A stretch of DNA of 64,000 nucleotides. Source: an uncultured Caryophanales bacterium. Lineage in GTDB: Bacteria > Bacillota_I > Bacilli_A > RF39 > UBA660. Positions 45,696-55,471 of the stretch are shown here, piece after piece. The stretch is from NCBI GenBank assembly GCA_946544685.1, contig CAMNML010000003.1, positions 1 through 64,000 of the forward strand, given 5' to 3'. Within the stretch, counting starts at the first letter, position 1. The number at the start of each line of letters is the position of its first letter. The notes under the pieces are model-generated. The model did no database searches, had not been told where the DNA came from, and was given only the letters and a program-made list of their open reading frames with translations. The position numbers and the translations under genes are program-made.

Positions 45696-47474
45696 TTAAT
45701 TCGTTTCTATATATTGTTCCAAATACTTTTTCATATTTGAATTTTCTACATATAGATAAGTTCCCTTCATTGCTCTTGTTAATAAAATGTAATAGATATT
45801 TTCTATATAAAAGATTAATTGTTCATCGTTATCGATGCATTTTTTTCCTATTTTATCTTTATATAGTTCTTTATTTACCTTAATTTTTTTTGTTTCTACA
45901 TCATAATCAATTTCTTTTCCAATAATTATTCCTAAATAATCAACATCGACTCCACCCAAAACATGAATACACCCAACTTCATTTTGTTTTTTATTTTTAT
46001 TATTTACCCAATCTACATTCGTTTGATTCCATTTAATTTCTACTTCTCCTATTTTTTTATCAAATCTTGATTTTCTTGATTTGAAATCATATCCTGATGC
46101 TAATAAAGACTTTCCTTCACAATTTTCTATTGTATTTTTCATTTCTTTAAAACTTTCAAATAATTTGAACTCATAATTATTAAATCTAATTTTATTTTTT
46201 GGTGGATTATCGCTAAAAATAGATTTAATATAATCAATATACTCATTTCCTCCAAGGCATCTTTCTTGAATTGTCAATTTTTCTTTATGTGCGTCTTCAA
46301 ACTTCTTTTCAAGATATTTTTTAGGAATATCAGATGATCTTATACTTTGCCTTTCATCATAGAAGAATACTTGATTTTTACTTATTTTAAAAATCCAATC
46401 AATTTGATTTCCGTCGTCCTTATTCTTATTATGTTTTAAACCAAGTTTTTTGTTCATATCATCAAAAAATCTATACCCATTGCCATTAGATAGATTATAT
46501 CTTCTATTTAATCTATGCGTTTCATCAACAATTGCCAAGTCAAATATCGGTCTATCTTTATCGATTATATTGACTATTTTATGTAAATCTAATGCTGAAT
46601 ATACTCTTAAGTTGTTTAAGTCTATGTTATTCAATGTGTTCTCATGTAAAATCAAATCTTTCTTTCTTAATTCACTTATATTCTTTATACTTTTTCTTAC
46701 AATTTTACTAAAATTATTCATTGGTGCTATATAAATAACTTTATATTTATTATTACAAAATGTATCATTTATTTTAATAATTCTATCTAATTTTTCGCCA
46801 TCCATATCTTCAGTTATCATTCCATTTGAATTTGAGTAAGCTGTTATTCTTTTAAATAATTGAATTGCAACTGCACTTTTACCAGTCCCTGATTCCCCAT
46901 TTACAACAATTTTATTTTTTTTATTGGTTATTAATTCTTCTATTATATTATTTAATACACTATTTTGATTTTCATTCAGTGCTATATAAGGTGAATATTT
47001 ATATTCATTTTTTTGTACTATATCTTCATACGATGAATTAACTATTCCTATAGTATTTTTTAGTATTTTCCAAACCTCCATACACATTTTATTATCTTTT
47101 TTTTCATTATAATAATTATGTTTGTTTGAATTTGATTTTATATTAATAATTTCGTTAAAGAATTCTCCTGAAACTGACATTCCTCTGATTAGAAACGATT
47201 CTAAATATAATATTGTAGATTTATTTGCATACTTATAATCTATGAATAATACTTTATTAAGATAATTCTTCTTTTCACTGTTTAAATGTTCCAGCATTCT
47301 ATGTTTAAAATTTGTTGTCTCACCAATATAGGCCTTTAATTTAGATTTGTTATATATAATATATGTTACAGGCCAATTTGTCGCATGATTGCATATTTCT
47401 AAATCAATAATTTTTTCATTAAAATCTATATCATAATATATTTTGATATCATTATTTACTATACATTTTTTCAT
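45696..47474 (-). CDS. GIY-YIG nuclease fused to DUF2075 helicase
   Basis: 592 residues. N-terminal GIY-YIG-type nuclease: VTYIIYNKSKLKAYIGET (variant of GIY/YIG) and a following HRMLEHL. Then a SF1/Schlafen-group DUF2075 ATPase: Walker A NGESGTGKSAVAI (~188-196), DETHRLNRRYNL (~313), SLLASGYDFKSR, VLGGVDVDYLGIIIG and LTRAMKGTYLYVE. Likely an anti-phage nuclease-helicase. Start after GAGGTAG. In the island between RM genes and a degraded duplicate. Confidence 0.78.
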   Translation of the reverse strand: MKKCIVNNDIKIYYDIDFNEKIIDLEICNHATNWPVTYIIYNKSKLKAYIGETTNFKHRMLEHLNSEKKNYLNKVLFIDYKYANKSTILYLESFLIRGMSVSGEFFNEIINIKSNSNKHNYYNEKKDNKMCMEVWKILKNTIGIVNSSYEDIVQKNEYKYSPYIALNENQNSVLNNIIEELITNKKNKIVVNGESGTGKSAVAIQLFKRITAYSNSNGMITEDMDGEKLDRIIKINDTFCNNKYKVIYIAPMNNFSKIVRKSIKNISELRKKDLILHENTLNNIDLNNLRVYSALDLHKIVNIIDKDRPIFDLAIVDETHRLNRRYNLSNGNGYRFFDDMNKKLGLKHNKNKDDGNQIDWIFKISKNQVFFYDERQSIRSSDIPKKYLEKKFEDAHKEKLTIQERCLGGNEYIDYIKSIFSDNPPKNKIRFNNYEFKLFESFKEMKNTIENCEGKSLLASGYDFKSRKSRFDKKIGEVEIKWNQTNVDWVNNKNKKQNEVGCIHVLGGVDVDYLGIIIGKEIDYDVETKKIKVNKELYKDKIGKKCIDNDEQLIFYIENIYYILLTRAMKGTYLYVENSNMKKYLEQYIETN

Positions 47475-47586
47475 TATACTACCTCATAATCATCATTATT
47501 ATTAGTATATCATTATTTTTTCTATTAGCAAACATTTTTACCTTTCATAAACATATTTTATTTGTTTTATAATCTTTTAGATATTT

Positions 47587-47622
47587 AAAAACAGATATTT
47601 AATAATCATATCTGTTTTTTTA
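47587..47622 (-). terminator. Terminator of the restriction-modification operon
   Basis: Stem ACAGATAT (47591-47598) / ATATCTGT (47608-47615) with A/T runs on both sides. Confidence 0.75.
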
Positions 47623-47629
47623 TAATTGA

Positions 47630-50600
47630 TTATTTCATTTCTAGAACATTTTCTTCTATATAATCAATTTCTTTTTGAGTTAATTTATATTTAGAATATA
47701 ATTGTTGATCAATTTCTTTAACACTTAAGTTCCAATTAATATCCGAATTATTAGAATAATTTTGCAATGGTATGTTTGTCCATGTATCTCTTGGATTATT
47801 TTGTGTAACTTTTAATGTTCCTAATAAACATCTAGCAAATTTTGTTTTTATGTATTTTAAGCATGCATTTGCTGTTTCAAAATTATCAAAAGCACCAATA
47901 CTCATAAAAGTTTGAGTATGTCCAACGCCTGGTTCAGCAACTATTGGATAGCTTAACACTTCACCCATTGTTCCTGTTCCATTTGCCCCTGTTATAAATA
48001 CTTTATACTTATTTAAATTAATGTTATCAGCTATATATTTCTTATAAATCCATTTATACAATCTATTATTTTTTTCTCTTCCATATATTCTTAAGTATTC
48101 TCCATTTGATGGCTTGTTATCATAAAAAATTTCTGGAATTTTATTAAATATGTTAGCATCAACAATATTTTCATTTCCCTTTGTCAATCTTGATTTAAAT
48201 TCTGGATGTTCTTTATACAACACATTTGTTAAAGTATAACTACTTTTTGTATATACAATATTTGCAAATGAATTAAAATCCGGATGATTTATTACTTTAT
48301 CTAGTATTGTTTTCAAATCTGAATTTGGAGTAAATATACCTATTTTTCCATAATTCTCATTTACATTTCTTAATGTAACAACTACACCACCCCTGATATC
48401 AACACTAGGAAAAACATCATTACTATCAGGTTTATACCAAACAACTTTAAAATGTTCATCGTTCAAAACTCTATTATTCCATTCTTTTGGTGTACTTCCA
48501 GCATTAAACAAGAATCTTGCTGGTGTAATAAATGAAACTATATCTGATATTTTAAATGCAGAATCCATAAATAAATTATAAATTGAAATATCTCGTGAAT
48601 TTTTATCATTTGTTTCTTGATATGGTGGATTACCAACAATAGCATTAAATTTCATCTTATCACTTCCTTCAATTCCCCAATAACTTGGTTTTAAAACTTT
48701 TTCTATGAATTTTTCTGGTTTGTTTTTTAAATAATTTATTAAATCATCAAAATAATGAGCATTTATTTTTTTATCTTTAAATCCAACTAGCGTTCTTCGG
48801 GTGATTGATTTAGCCATAGGAGTTTTACAAACAATAAATACATTCTTATTAACTGTTTCATCCCATATTTCTTCCTTTTTTTTATTGTTTAAATCACTAT
48901 ATTTATTACATTTTGTTTTATATATGCTGTATGCAACATATAGTGGATATAAGCCTGTTTTTGAATTTATTTCTAATATTTTTGCTTCTGTGTCTGTTAT
49001 AGTACCTGCTGTAATTGAACCATGATCAATTAATTCAGGATTATCTAACGTTTCTTTATATTCCGAATCATAAAAACTATATCCTCCTAATGCCCCACTT
49101 ATGTGCATGTTTACAACTCTCCATGGAGTTAACACGGTTTCTTTATCCGGGTTTTTAAAGCAATTAAATAATTCAGATATTCTTTTAATTCTCTCAAGCG
49201 GTTCACATTCATCTGCATTTTTTACTACTTTTCTAATATTTTTTCCTGCTTCTATAAATATTTCAGAATCGTAATACTTTATAAATTCATTAAAAATTTC
49301 CTTTGTTATGCCTGCAGGCATAAATTCTTCCCATGATGAATCATCTACCAAATTTGTCAGTTGTTCAATTGATATATCCTCTGAGAAATCCACATCTGCT
49401 CCATATATTAATAATGGCATTCTTATAGAAATTCCTCTTAATATAGATATAGCATCTTTTTTATTTTTCCCTCTTTTTCTTAATTCCTCTAATCTTGCTA
49501 ATTCTTCAGGAGTTCTGGTTTTTACTGGCTTTTTTTCTATTTTTTCTAGTTCTTCATATTCTTCATCAGTGAATCCTTGTCGATTAATGTCGATTTCATT
49601 AGTTTTATGAGATGCTTTTGATGTTCCAATTATCCCTTTCAATTTTTGAAATTCTTCTAAAGCGACTCCATCTAATTTTAATAGTTCATCATTATAAATA
49701 GTAGCATCGTCAAAGCCATTACGAACAACACGTTCAGCATATGCACGCTTCAATTGTTGTAATAACTTATTTGTACTATATACATTCATTTTTGAACCGT
49801 CTATTGAAATAACAGGACAATAATTTAAAAAGTTTCCTAAAATTGCTTTATCTGTGCCATTAGTCTTTCCTGCTTTTGTTGAAATAGCCACTGATTCTGC
49901 TACCATCTTAAGAGTTCTATCAGGAGCAAAATCGAATACATAACTAGCAGTTTTAATTTTACCATAAATATTACATGGTGATTGAACTCTAAAAATTGTT
50001 TGTAAATAATTAGCAGCCGATGTTGAATATGAACCGCACATCATCATAACAGCCGTCCATTCTGGGATGGTTACGCCTGTTGTTAATTTTCCACATGACA
50101 AAGTTATTGTATATCCATTTTTTCCTGCATTGTCAATCGCCATTCGAACCATTTTTAAAGCATCGTCTGATGGAACATCATCATCACCATCTCCTGCAAC
50201 ATTTACTATTTCAAACATACTAAATATTGGGTGATTTTTTAATAAAGTACTTAATGCTTTTGCCTCTTTTACTCCTGGCAACATCCATAACGAATGTTTA
50301 AACAAATCTCTGTATTCTTTTGTTGAGTAAGGATAGTTACTTGATTCATCTTTTTTTGTAATTAAATCTAAAAAGCTCAAAATGTCATTTTTATGGACAA
50401 ATTCTCCGATTTTTACACCAGTTGGAATATCTTTTTTATCAATATTTTTATCTCCAGTCCACACTCTAAAAAACTCTTTAAAATTAAATGCTTTGTCATC
50501 TAATTCTTCATATAAGACATTATTAATAATTTTTCCAAGATCATACGTATATATTTTTAATTGTGGCAATTCATCATATGGGTTAGAATCACCAAAATGT

Positions 50601-51652
50601 TCAATATCCCAATTATTTTTTCTTTCTTGTTCCATGATATAATCCCATGTATATATGCTATCTGTATCATAATCCGTCAAGATATTAAATGGTGTACCGG
50701 ATAATGCTAAAAATTTGGTAGAACTGTTACTATCAAATTTAACTATTTTCTTTATTACATCATCACCTAGCGCTGTAGTAGTTCCTTCATGAGCTTCATC
50801 AACAATAACTAAATCCCAATTTGTACCAAATACCTCATTATTCTTATTAAATTTTCCACCAACTGCATCAGATCCTCTTAAATCCTGTATGGAAGCAAAA
50901 TAAACTATATTTTTTCCAGATGATAATAAAGAAGGTAAATTATAGCCACTATTTTTTGAACCGTATATATAATTATCTCGCCCATGAAATATTTTATTAA
51001 AATCATCATACCAGCCGCTATCAACTACTGGTCTATGAGTAATAATTATTGATTTTTTAAATTTTAATCTATTTATTACCTCCAAAGCAGTCAATGTTTT
51101 GCCAAATCTCATTTTTGCATTCCATAACATTTTATTTTCATTTTTAAAAACCGAAATAGTTTTATTTATTGCTTCTTCTTGTTCAGGTCTAAATATAACT
51201 GGAGCATATACATCAATAGAAACATTGGATAAATTTGATTTATTATTCTTAACAGCGTTGATGGCTTTAATTGCAGTCTCTAAAGATACTTTAAACCATT
51301 CTTTACTTGTTGAACCTGGTAAATGTGCTTTAGGAATGTTTGAATTTTCTAAAACTTTATGTACTTCGTGATCTCTAAATGCTTTTAATACTTTTCCTTT
51401 TTTACTATTCACTTCTTTTACAGCTAGTTCAGTATAAAGTAAAATTGGTTCAATACCAGCAGTATTTGTATATTTTTTTATTCTGTTTAAAGCGGCCTGA
51501 TTTAATTTTTTACACCCAGGAGATAATTGATTAGGTTCACAGTCAGTTTTTATTGTTGCATCACCAATTTTTAATAATCCTTTGTGAGCATCATCTCTTA
51601 TTTCAAAAATATATATCAATTTATATTCAAAAAGTGAATCAAATAAATTCAT
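47630..51652 (-). CDS. Type ISP-like restriction-modification protein with GIY-YIG-like domain
   Basis: 1340 residues. Residues 11-70 (YIFEIRDDAHKGLLKIG) look like a T5orf172/GIY-YIG nuclease; 150-500 an SF2 helicase with AKMRFGKTLTAL (~179), VIVDEAHEGTTT (~286) and LTTGVTIPEWTAVM/ANYLQTIFRVQSP; ~880-1010 an N6-adenine methylase with EINSKTGLYPLYVA in place of motif I and NPPY (IVGNPPYQE, ~1003); the C-terminus is a target-recognition-like part ending SKYKLTQKEIDYIEENV. Single-chain RM enzyme of type ISP design. Partner gene 51664 follows from the same promoter. Confidence 0.82.
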   Translation of the reverse strand: MNLFDSLFEYKLIYIFEIRDDAHKGLLKIGDATIKTDCEPNQLSPGCKKLNQAALNRIKKYTNTAGIEPILLYTELAVKEVNSKKGKVLKAFRDHEVHKVLENSNIPKAHLPGSTSKEWFKVSLETAIKAINAVKNNKSNLSNVSIDVYAPVIFRPEQEEAINKTISVFKNENKMLWNAKMRFGKTLTALEVINRLKFKKSIIITHRPVVDSGWYDDFNKIFHGRDNYIYGSKNSGYNLPSLLSSGKNIVYFASIQDLRGSDAVGGKFNKNNEVFGTNWDLVIVDEAHEGTTTALGDDVIKKIVKFDSNSSTKFLALSGTPFNILTDYDTDSIYTWDYIMEQERKNNWDIEHFGDSNPYDELPQLKIYTYDLGKIINNVLYEELDDKAFNFKEFFRVWTGDKNIDKKDIPTGVKIGEFVHKNDILSFLDLITKKDESSNYPYSTKEYRDLFKHSLWMLPGVKEAKALSTLLKNHPIFSMFEIVNVAGDGDDDVPSDDALKMVRMAIDNAGKNGYTITLSCGKLTTGVTIPEWTAVMMMCGSYSTSAANYLQTIFRVQSPCNIYGKIKTASYVFDFAPDRTLKMVAESVAISTKAGKTNGTDKAILGNFLNYCPVISIDGSKMNVYSTNKLLQQLKRAYAERVVRNGFDDATIYNDELLKLDGVALEEFQKLKGIIGTSKASHKTNEIDINRQGFTDEEYEELEKIEKKPVKTRTPEELARLEELRKRGKNKKDAISILRGISIRMPLLIYGADVDFSEDISIEQLTNLVDDSSWEEFMPAGITKEIFNEFIKYYDSEIFIEAGKNIRKVVKNADECEPLERIKRISELFNCFKNPDKETVLTPWRVVNMHISGALGGYSFYDSEYKETLDNPELIDHGSITAGTITDTEAKILEINSKTGLYPLYVAYSIYKTKCNKYSDLNNKKKEEIWDETVNKNVFIVCKTPMAKSITRRTLVGFKDKKINAHYFDDLINYLKNKPEKFIEKVLKPSYWGIEGSDKMKFNAIVGNPPYQETNDKNSRDISIYNLFMDSAFKISDIVSFITPARFLFNAGSTPKEWNNRVLNDEHFKVVWYKPDSNDVFPSVDIRGGVVVTLRNVNENYGKIGIFTPNSDLKTILDKVINHPDFNSFANIVYTKSSYTLTNVLYKEHPEFKSRLTKGNENIVDANIFNKIPEIFYDNKPSNGEYLRIYGREKNNRLYKWIYKKYIADNINLNKYKVFITGANGTGTMGEVLSYPIVAEPGVGHTQTFMSIGAFDNFETANACLKYIKTKFARCLLGTLKVTQNNPRDTWTNIPLQNYSNNSDINWNLSVKEIDQQLYSKYKLTQKEIDYIEENVLEMK

Positions 51653-51663
51653 AAGAATACCTC

Positions 51664-52632
51664 CTACTTAAATAGTGAAATAAATTTCATTTTTCTATTT
51701 GTTTTCCAATTCATTATTTTACAATATGTTCCATTATGTGTCCTTATATTACCCTTTTTACATCCTTTACATACCGTTTCAATAAGCTCATCCCCAAATA
51801 GAGTGTAATTAACAATTCTCTCGTTCTTACAGCTATTTGGAACAACTCCTTTTATGCCATCCATTTGCCATATATTCCAAGAAATAATATTTGCAATTTC
51901 TTTAACTAATTCTAGTTTTGGTTTTTCAGAAAATTTATACATATAGTTATCCGTAAATGTATATAAAAGATTTTCTCTAGCTATTAATAAAGAATCACCT
52001 TGCCATTCATAAGCATAAATACTTTTATATGCTTCTTTTGTCCATTTAACCCATTCATCAGCATCATTACAATTTTCATTAACAATTCTCATTTTCCTAT
52101 CTAATAATCCAATTCTATCCATTACAGGAATAATTTTTCCAGAGACAGTATCATATCTACTTACTAAATATGGTGCTTCTCCACAAGATATTTCTAATCT
52201 CAAATCTTGAACATAATCAGTCCAATTCTTTTCCCCTGGAAATTTGATTTTTTTCTTTACTGTTATCCAGGAGTTATCTTTTTCTTTATTAAAAACATTT
52301 TCCCTATTGAACCAAATATTATCAATTAAGTTATTTTGTTTGTTGCAAATCCAAGAAGGTGTAAATACTTCTGCTTTATCGCGGATTCTCTTTTCTTGAT
52401 CTATTTTACTCTTTTTTGTTCTTGGTTTTATAATATTTCCGTATCTACCTGTTATAAGTTCAATTCTTATTCTGTCCCACATTCTATATCCCATGCCCCT
52501 TGAACTATAATTATCGGTTGCCCAATATATATTTTTTCCTGTAGTCATATCTTTGAGCAAGATTTCCAATAATTCCTCATCAATATTTATAAGACTATTT
52601 TCTTTAACATCAACCAAATCAGAAAAAACCAT
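51664..52632 (-). CDS. Restriction-modification associated protein (methylase-subunit-like)
   Basis: 322 residues. KAEVFTPSWICNKQNNLID is the typical pattern of a protein annotated as restriction endonuclease subunit M, with EISCGEAPYLVSRYDTVSG downstream; no NPPY motif is present, so it probably is not itself a methylase and may be a specificity or accessory part. Tail has a Cys cluster ETVCKGCKKG...TYC (zinc-like). First gene of the operon, start after GGAGGTGG; the RM protein follows after 11 bases. Confidence 0.65.
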   Translation of the reverse strand: MVFSDLVDVKENSLINIDEELLEILLKDMTTGKNIYWATDNYSSRGMGYRMWDRIRIELITGRYGNIIKPRTKKSKIDQEKRIRDKAEVFTPSWICNKQNNLIDNIWFNRENVFNKEKDNSWITVKKKIKFPGEKNWTDYVQDLRLEISCGEAPYLVSRYDTVSGKIIPVMDRIGLLDRKMRIVNENCNDADEWVKWTKEAYKSIYAYEWQGDSLLIARENLLYTFTDNYMYKFSEKPKLELVKEIANIISWNIWQMDGIKGVVPNSCKNERIVNYTLFGDELIETVCKGCKKGNIRTHNGTYCKIMNWKTNRKMKFISLFK

Positions 52633-52665
52633 ATATGAACCACCTCCCCCAACTGTTCTAATTAG

Positions 52666-52671
52666 ATTATA
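52666..52671 (-). promoter_or_regulatory. -10 box of the RM operon
   Basis: Minus strand TATAAT at 52666-52671 with a weak -35 (TTGAAA, 15-base spacer); about 35 bases before the 51664 gene start. Confidence 0.4.
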
Positions 52672-52772
52672 TCATATAATTTTTAATTTCAATAATATTT
52701 CAAGAAAAAACAGTAACATTTTCCCTCTATTTATAATTTATGGCATTATTCTCTTACCCATTAAATTTAAAA

Positions 52773-52798
52773 TAAAAAGAGAATCGAATTCTCTTATT
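52773..52798 (-). terminator. Terminator of the NERD/Mrr pair
   Basis: Stem AAGAGAAT/ATTCTCTT around CG, T tract on the minus strand. Confidence 0.7.
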
Positions 52799-52801
52799 TG
52801 T

Positions 52802-53809
52802 TTATCCATTAATAATACTTATTATTTTTTCTCCATGTGTTTTAATTTTAATATCAGGTAATATATTAGAATTTGTTAATTCTTCTATTGTTTTAGGTCT
52901 TATTTCTATTAGTTTATCAAGTTCTTCATTTGTAAATACATAATAAGCTGGTATATTCATTTCACTTGATCTTTTAGTTCTAAATTCTATTAATTTTTCT
53001 TTTAGATTATCATTTGTTTGAATATTATTGCAAAACTTATTTTTATAATATTCATAATAATTAATATCTTCTTTTATTGAATTTTCTATATATGCTTTTG
53101 CTCTTTCTTCCATAGTTTTTTGAGAGTCAAAATAATCAACTTCTTTATTTCTATGTTCTATATCATATTCAATTTGTCTTATTAATGAGTCTGCTCTTAA
53201 TATTTTATATTTTATATCTTTAGGAGCTTTAGTAGTATTTAAAATAGTATCTTTATTAGCTGCTACAACTAGAACTCTTCTATAATTATCAAAGTTTTTT
53301 GAAGCAAAAAATTTATCTAATATAGTAGCATTACTATTCCATATCTTTCTAAGAACTTCTCTTTGTGCTTCTACTTGTCTTAGTGGAGAATATATTCCCT
53401 TTTTTATCTTTTTTCCATTAATAGTGTATTCTCTGATAAAGTCTCCTTTTTCATCAACTGTTATATTACCTACTAAGTTTTTACATTCAACATAATAGAT
53501 AAATACAGGTGTTATAATAACATAATCAATTTGTGCGGTTAAATCTTCATATTTAACTTTTACATCTCTTAATACGTACATTCCAATATTAGATTTTTTT
53601 AGTTGATATGCTATTTCATTTTCACCTTCAAAACCCTTTTTTATAAAATACATTGCACTCATTAATTCTTCATTATTTGGATATTCTTCATTTAATTTTT
53701 TTAATGCATCATATCTATCTTGTAAATCACTTTTTTCTTTATAAAAAATTGCATCTTTAAATCCAAATGTTTTACGTGCTGAATCTATCATATTATCAAT
53801 TATCCCCAT
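52802..53809 (-). CDS. NERD-domain protein with C-terminal HRDC-like region
   Basis: Start at ATG 53807-53809 after AAAGGTG (frame extends to 53830); ~335 residues. NERD (nuclease-related) domain: GFEGENEIAYQLKK, LTAQIDYVIITPVF, YYVECKNLVGNIT. C-terminus LIEFRTKRSSEMNIPAYYVF with TNEELDKLIEIRPKTIEEL is an HRDC-like helical DNA-binding module. Overlaps the Mrr gene by a few bases at most, so the pair is an operon. Probably a DNA nuclease of a defence system. Confidence 0.75.
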   Translation of the reverse strand: MGIIDNMIDSARKTFGFKDAIFYKEKSDLQDRYDALKKLNEEYPNNEELMSAMYFIKKGFEGENEIAYQLKKSNIGMYVLRDVKVKYEDLTAQIDYVIITPVFIYYVECKNLVGNITVDEKGDFIREYTINGKKIKKGIYSPLRQVEAQREVLRKIWNSNATILDKFFASKNFDNYRRVLVVAANKDTILNTTKAPKDIKYKILRADSLIRQIEYDIEHRNKEVDYFDSQKTMEERAKAYIENSIKEDINYYEYYKNKFCNNIQTNDNLKEKLIEFRTKRSSEMNIPAYYVFTNEELDKLIEIRPKTIEELTNSNILPDIKIKTHGEKIISIING

Positions 53810-53819
53810 ACAATCACCT

Positions 53820-55388
53820 TTACTTATCAATCTTTATTGTTAAATTTGAATAACCGTATTTATTTAATAAACCTAATAGGGCTTGACCATCTATTAGTGT
53901 TATTGGTTTATCCTTTGAAAAATCATAAGCTTCTTTGCCATAATAGCTTGTAGTAACCAAAATTCCCTTTGTTGCGCCTTCGTGGATCATTGTTCCGTAT
54001 AAATCCCTTACAGCTGATACTGGGACAACATTATTATATCTTTTAGCTTGGATTACAAATTTGCCACCTCGTATAGGATCATCATCAAATGCAATAGCAT
54101 CTACTCCTCCGTCATGACTTGCTTGAGTTACTTTTACTTCTCCTCCGTCGACATTAAACATTTTATCAAATAGTTCTCTAACAAAATATTCAAAATCTTC
54201 CCAAGGCATTGTCGCTAAATTAAATCCATCCATAGTTATATTATTTACTTCTTTGCTTTCAATAAATCTTGAATCATCTCTACTTATATTTAAATATGGA
54301 ACTACAGGGGTCAAAGTTAAAATATTAGGAGCAAATATACCTTTTAATCCTTTTATACATGATTTATAATCAACATTATCTAAATTAATTTCATTAAATT
54401 TATCTTTATCAACCTCAACTGTTAAAATACAACTTTCGGCGTTTTTACCAGTACTCTTATCAATATATCTTAGCCAGCCATTGTATACAACTGCATCAAC
54501 ATAATTCATGTCATCAGAGGCTAATAATTCTTTAATTGTTCTTAAACAACACATATAAATAACATCATTATAGAACTTTTCAAATTTTTTATCAGTTAAT
54601 TTGATTTCATCTATTTCGTTTCTTGTTGAAACGTATTTATGTTGTACTGTTCTAGGAACCAAATCTTCATTAGGTAAATAATATGATACAACAAGAATTT
54701 TATTTTCCTTAATATATTGTAATTCAAAATCTTTGATATATTCTTGTGGATATTTACTACTATATAATACAAATGAAAAATATTCTTCTATTTGTCCTAC
54801 ATCACCATTTTCATACTTATTTCTGTTTGAATTAATTGTGTCATTATACTTGTTTTGTTCTTCTATAAATTTAGATTTTTCCTTTTCATATTCTTTCCTT
54901 TGTTTTTCCAATTCCGTATTATAGTAGTTTTCTCTTACTTGAAATAATTCGTTAGCTTCTTTTTCTTTCGCTAATCTTTTTTCTAGTTTACTTTTAAATA
55001 TATTTTCAAAAAAACTTTTCTTTGGAACATGCAATTCTGTATAAACTTGATTTAATTCTGGTGCCACTAACTGTGTAGAAAAGGATTTATACTCATCTTT
55101 TCTTAATAATGAATCATAGTATTTTTTAGAAGTTTGTTTATAAATTTTCTTTATAATTGATTCATATTGTTCCATTATTTTTTGATCATTATTAGTTAAT
55201 CTCTCTGCTTGATTTTTCATTTGTTCTTTATTTTGTCTAACTAATTCTCTATTAACTCTTTCTTGCCAAATTCTTTTTTGATTTTCAACTCTTCGATCTA
55301 GCTCATATCTATTTGGTGCACTTATTTCCTTACTAATTCCTAAAAAATTATTTGATATTACAACTCTGTAAAAATTTCTATTAGACAT
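53820..55388 (-). CDS. Mrr-family restriction endonuclease with coiled-coil N-terminus
   Basis: ATG 55386-55388 after AGAAGGAG (first frame start is a GTG within the site); ~522 residues. Long N-terminal coiled coil, a central alpha/beta region, then a C-terminal Mrr_cat domain (PD-(D/E)XK): ATMPWEDFEYFVRELF, SHDGGVDAIAFDDD, GGKFVIQAKRY, GILVTTSYYG. Mrr-like enzymes cut modified or foreign DNA. Operon with the NERD protein. Confidence 0.8.
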   Translation of the reverse strand: MSNRNFYRVVISNNFLGISKEISAPNRYELDRRVENQKRIWQERVNRELVRQNKEQMKNQAERLTNNDQKIMEQYESIIKKIYKQTSKKYYDSLLRKDEYKSFSTQLVAPELNQVYTELHVPKKSFFENIFKSKLEKRLAKEKEANELFQVRENYYNTELEKQRKEYEKEKSKFIEEQNKYNDTINSNRNKYENGDVGQIEEYFSFVLYSSKYPQEYIKDFELQYIKENKILVVSYYLPNEDLVPRTVQHKYVSTRNEIDEIKLTDKKFEKFYNDVIYMCCLRTIKELLASDDMNYVDAVVYNGWLRYIDKSTGKNAESCILTVEVDKDKFNEINLDNVDYKSCIKGLKGIFAPNILTLTPVVPYLNISRDDSRFIESKEVNNITMDGFNLATMPWEDFEYFVRELFDKMFNVDGGEVKVTQASHDGGVDAIAFDDDPIRGGKFVIQAKRYNNVVPVSAVRDLYGTMIHEGATKGILVTTSYYGKEAYDFSKDKPITLIDGQALLGLLNKYGYSNLTIKIDK

Positions 55389-55471
55389 AAAAAACACTCC
55401 TTCTGATAATACTTAAAATATTCTTTAATAATTATACCATGAAAGAAAAAAATATGGATAAAGTGTATATT

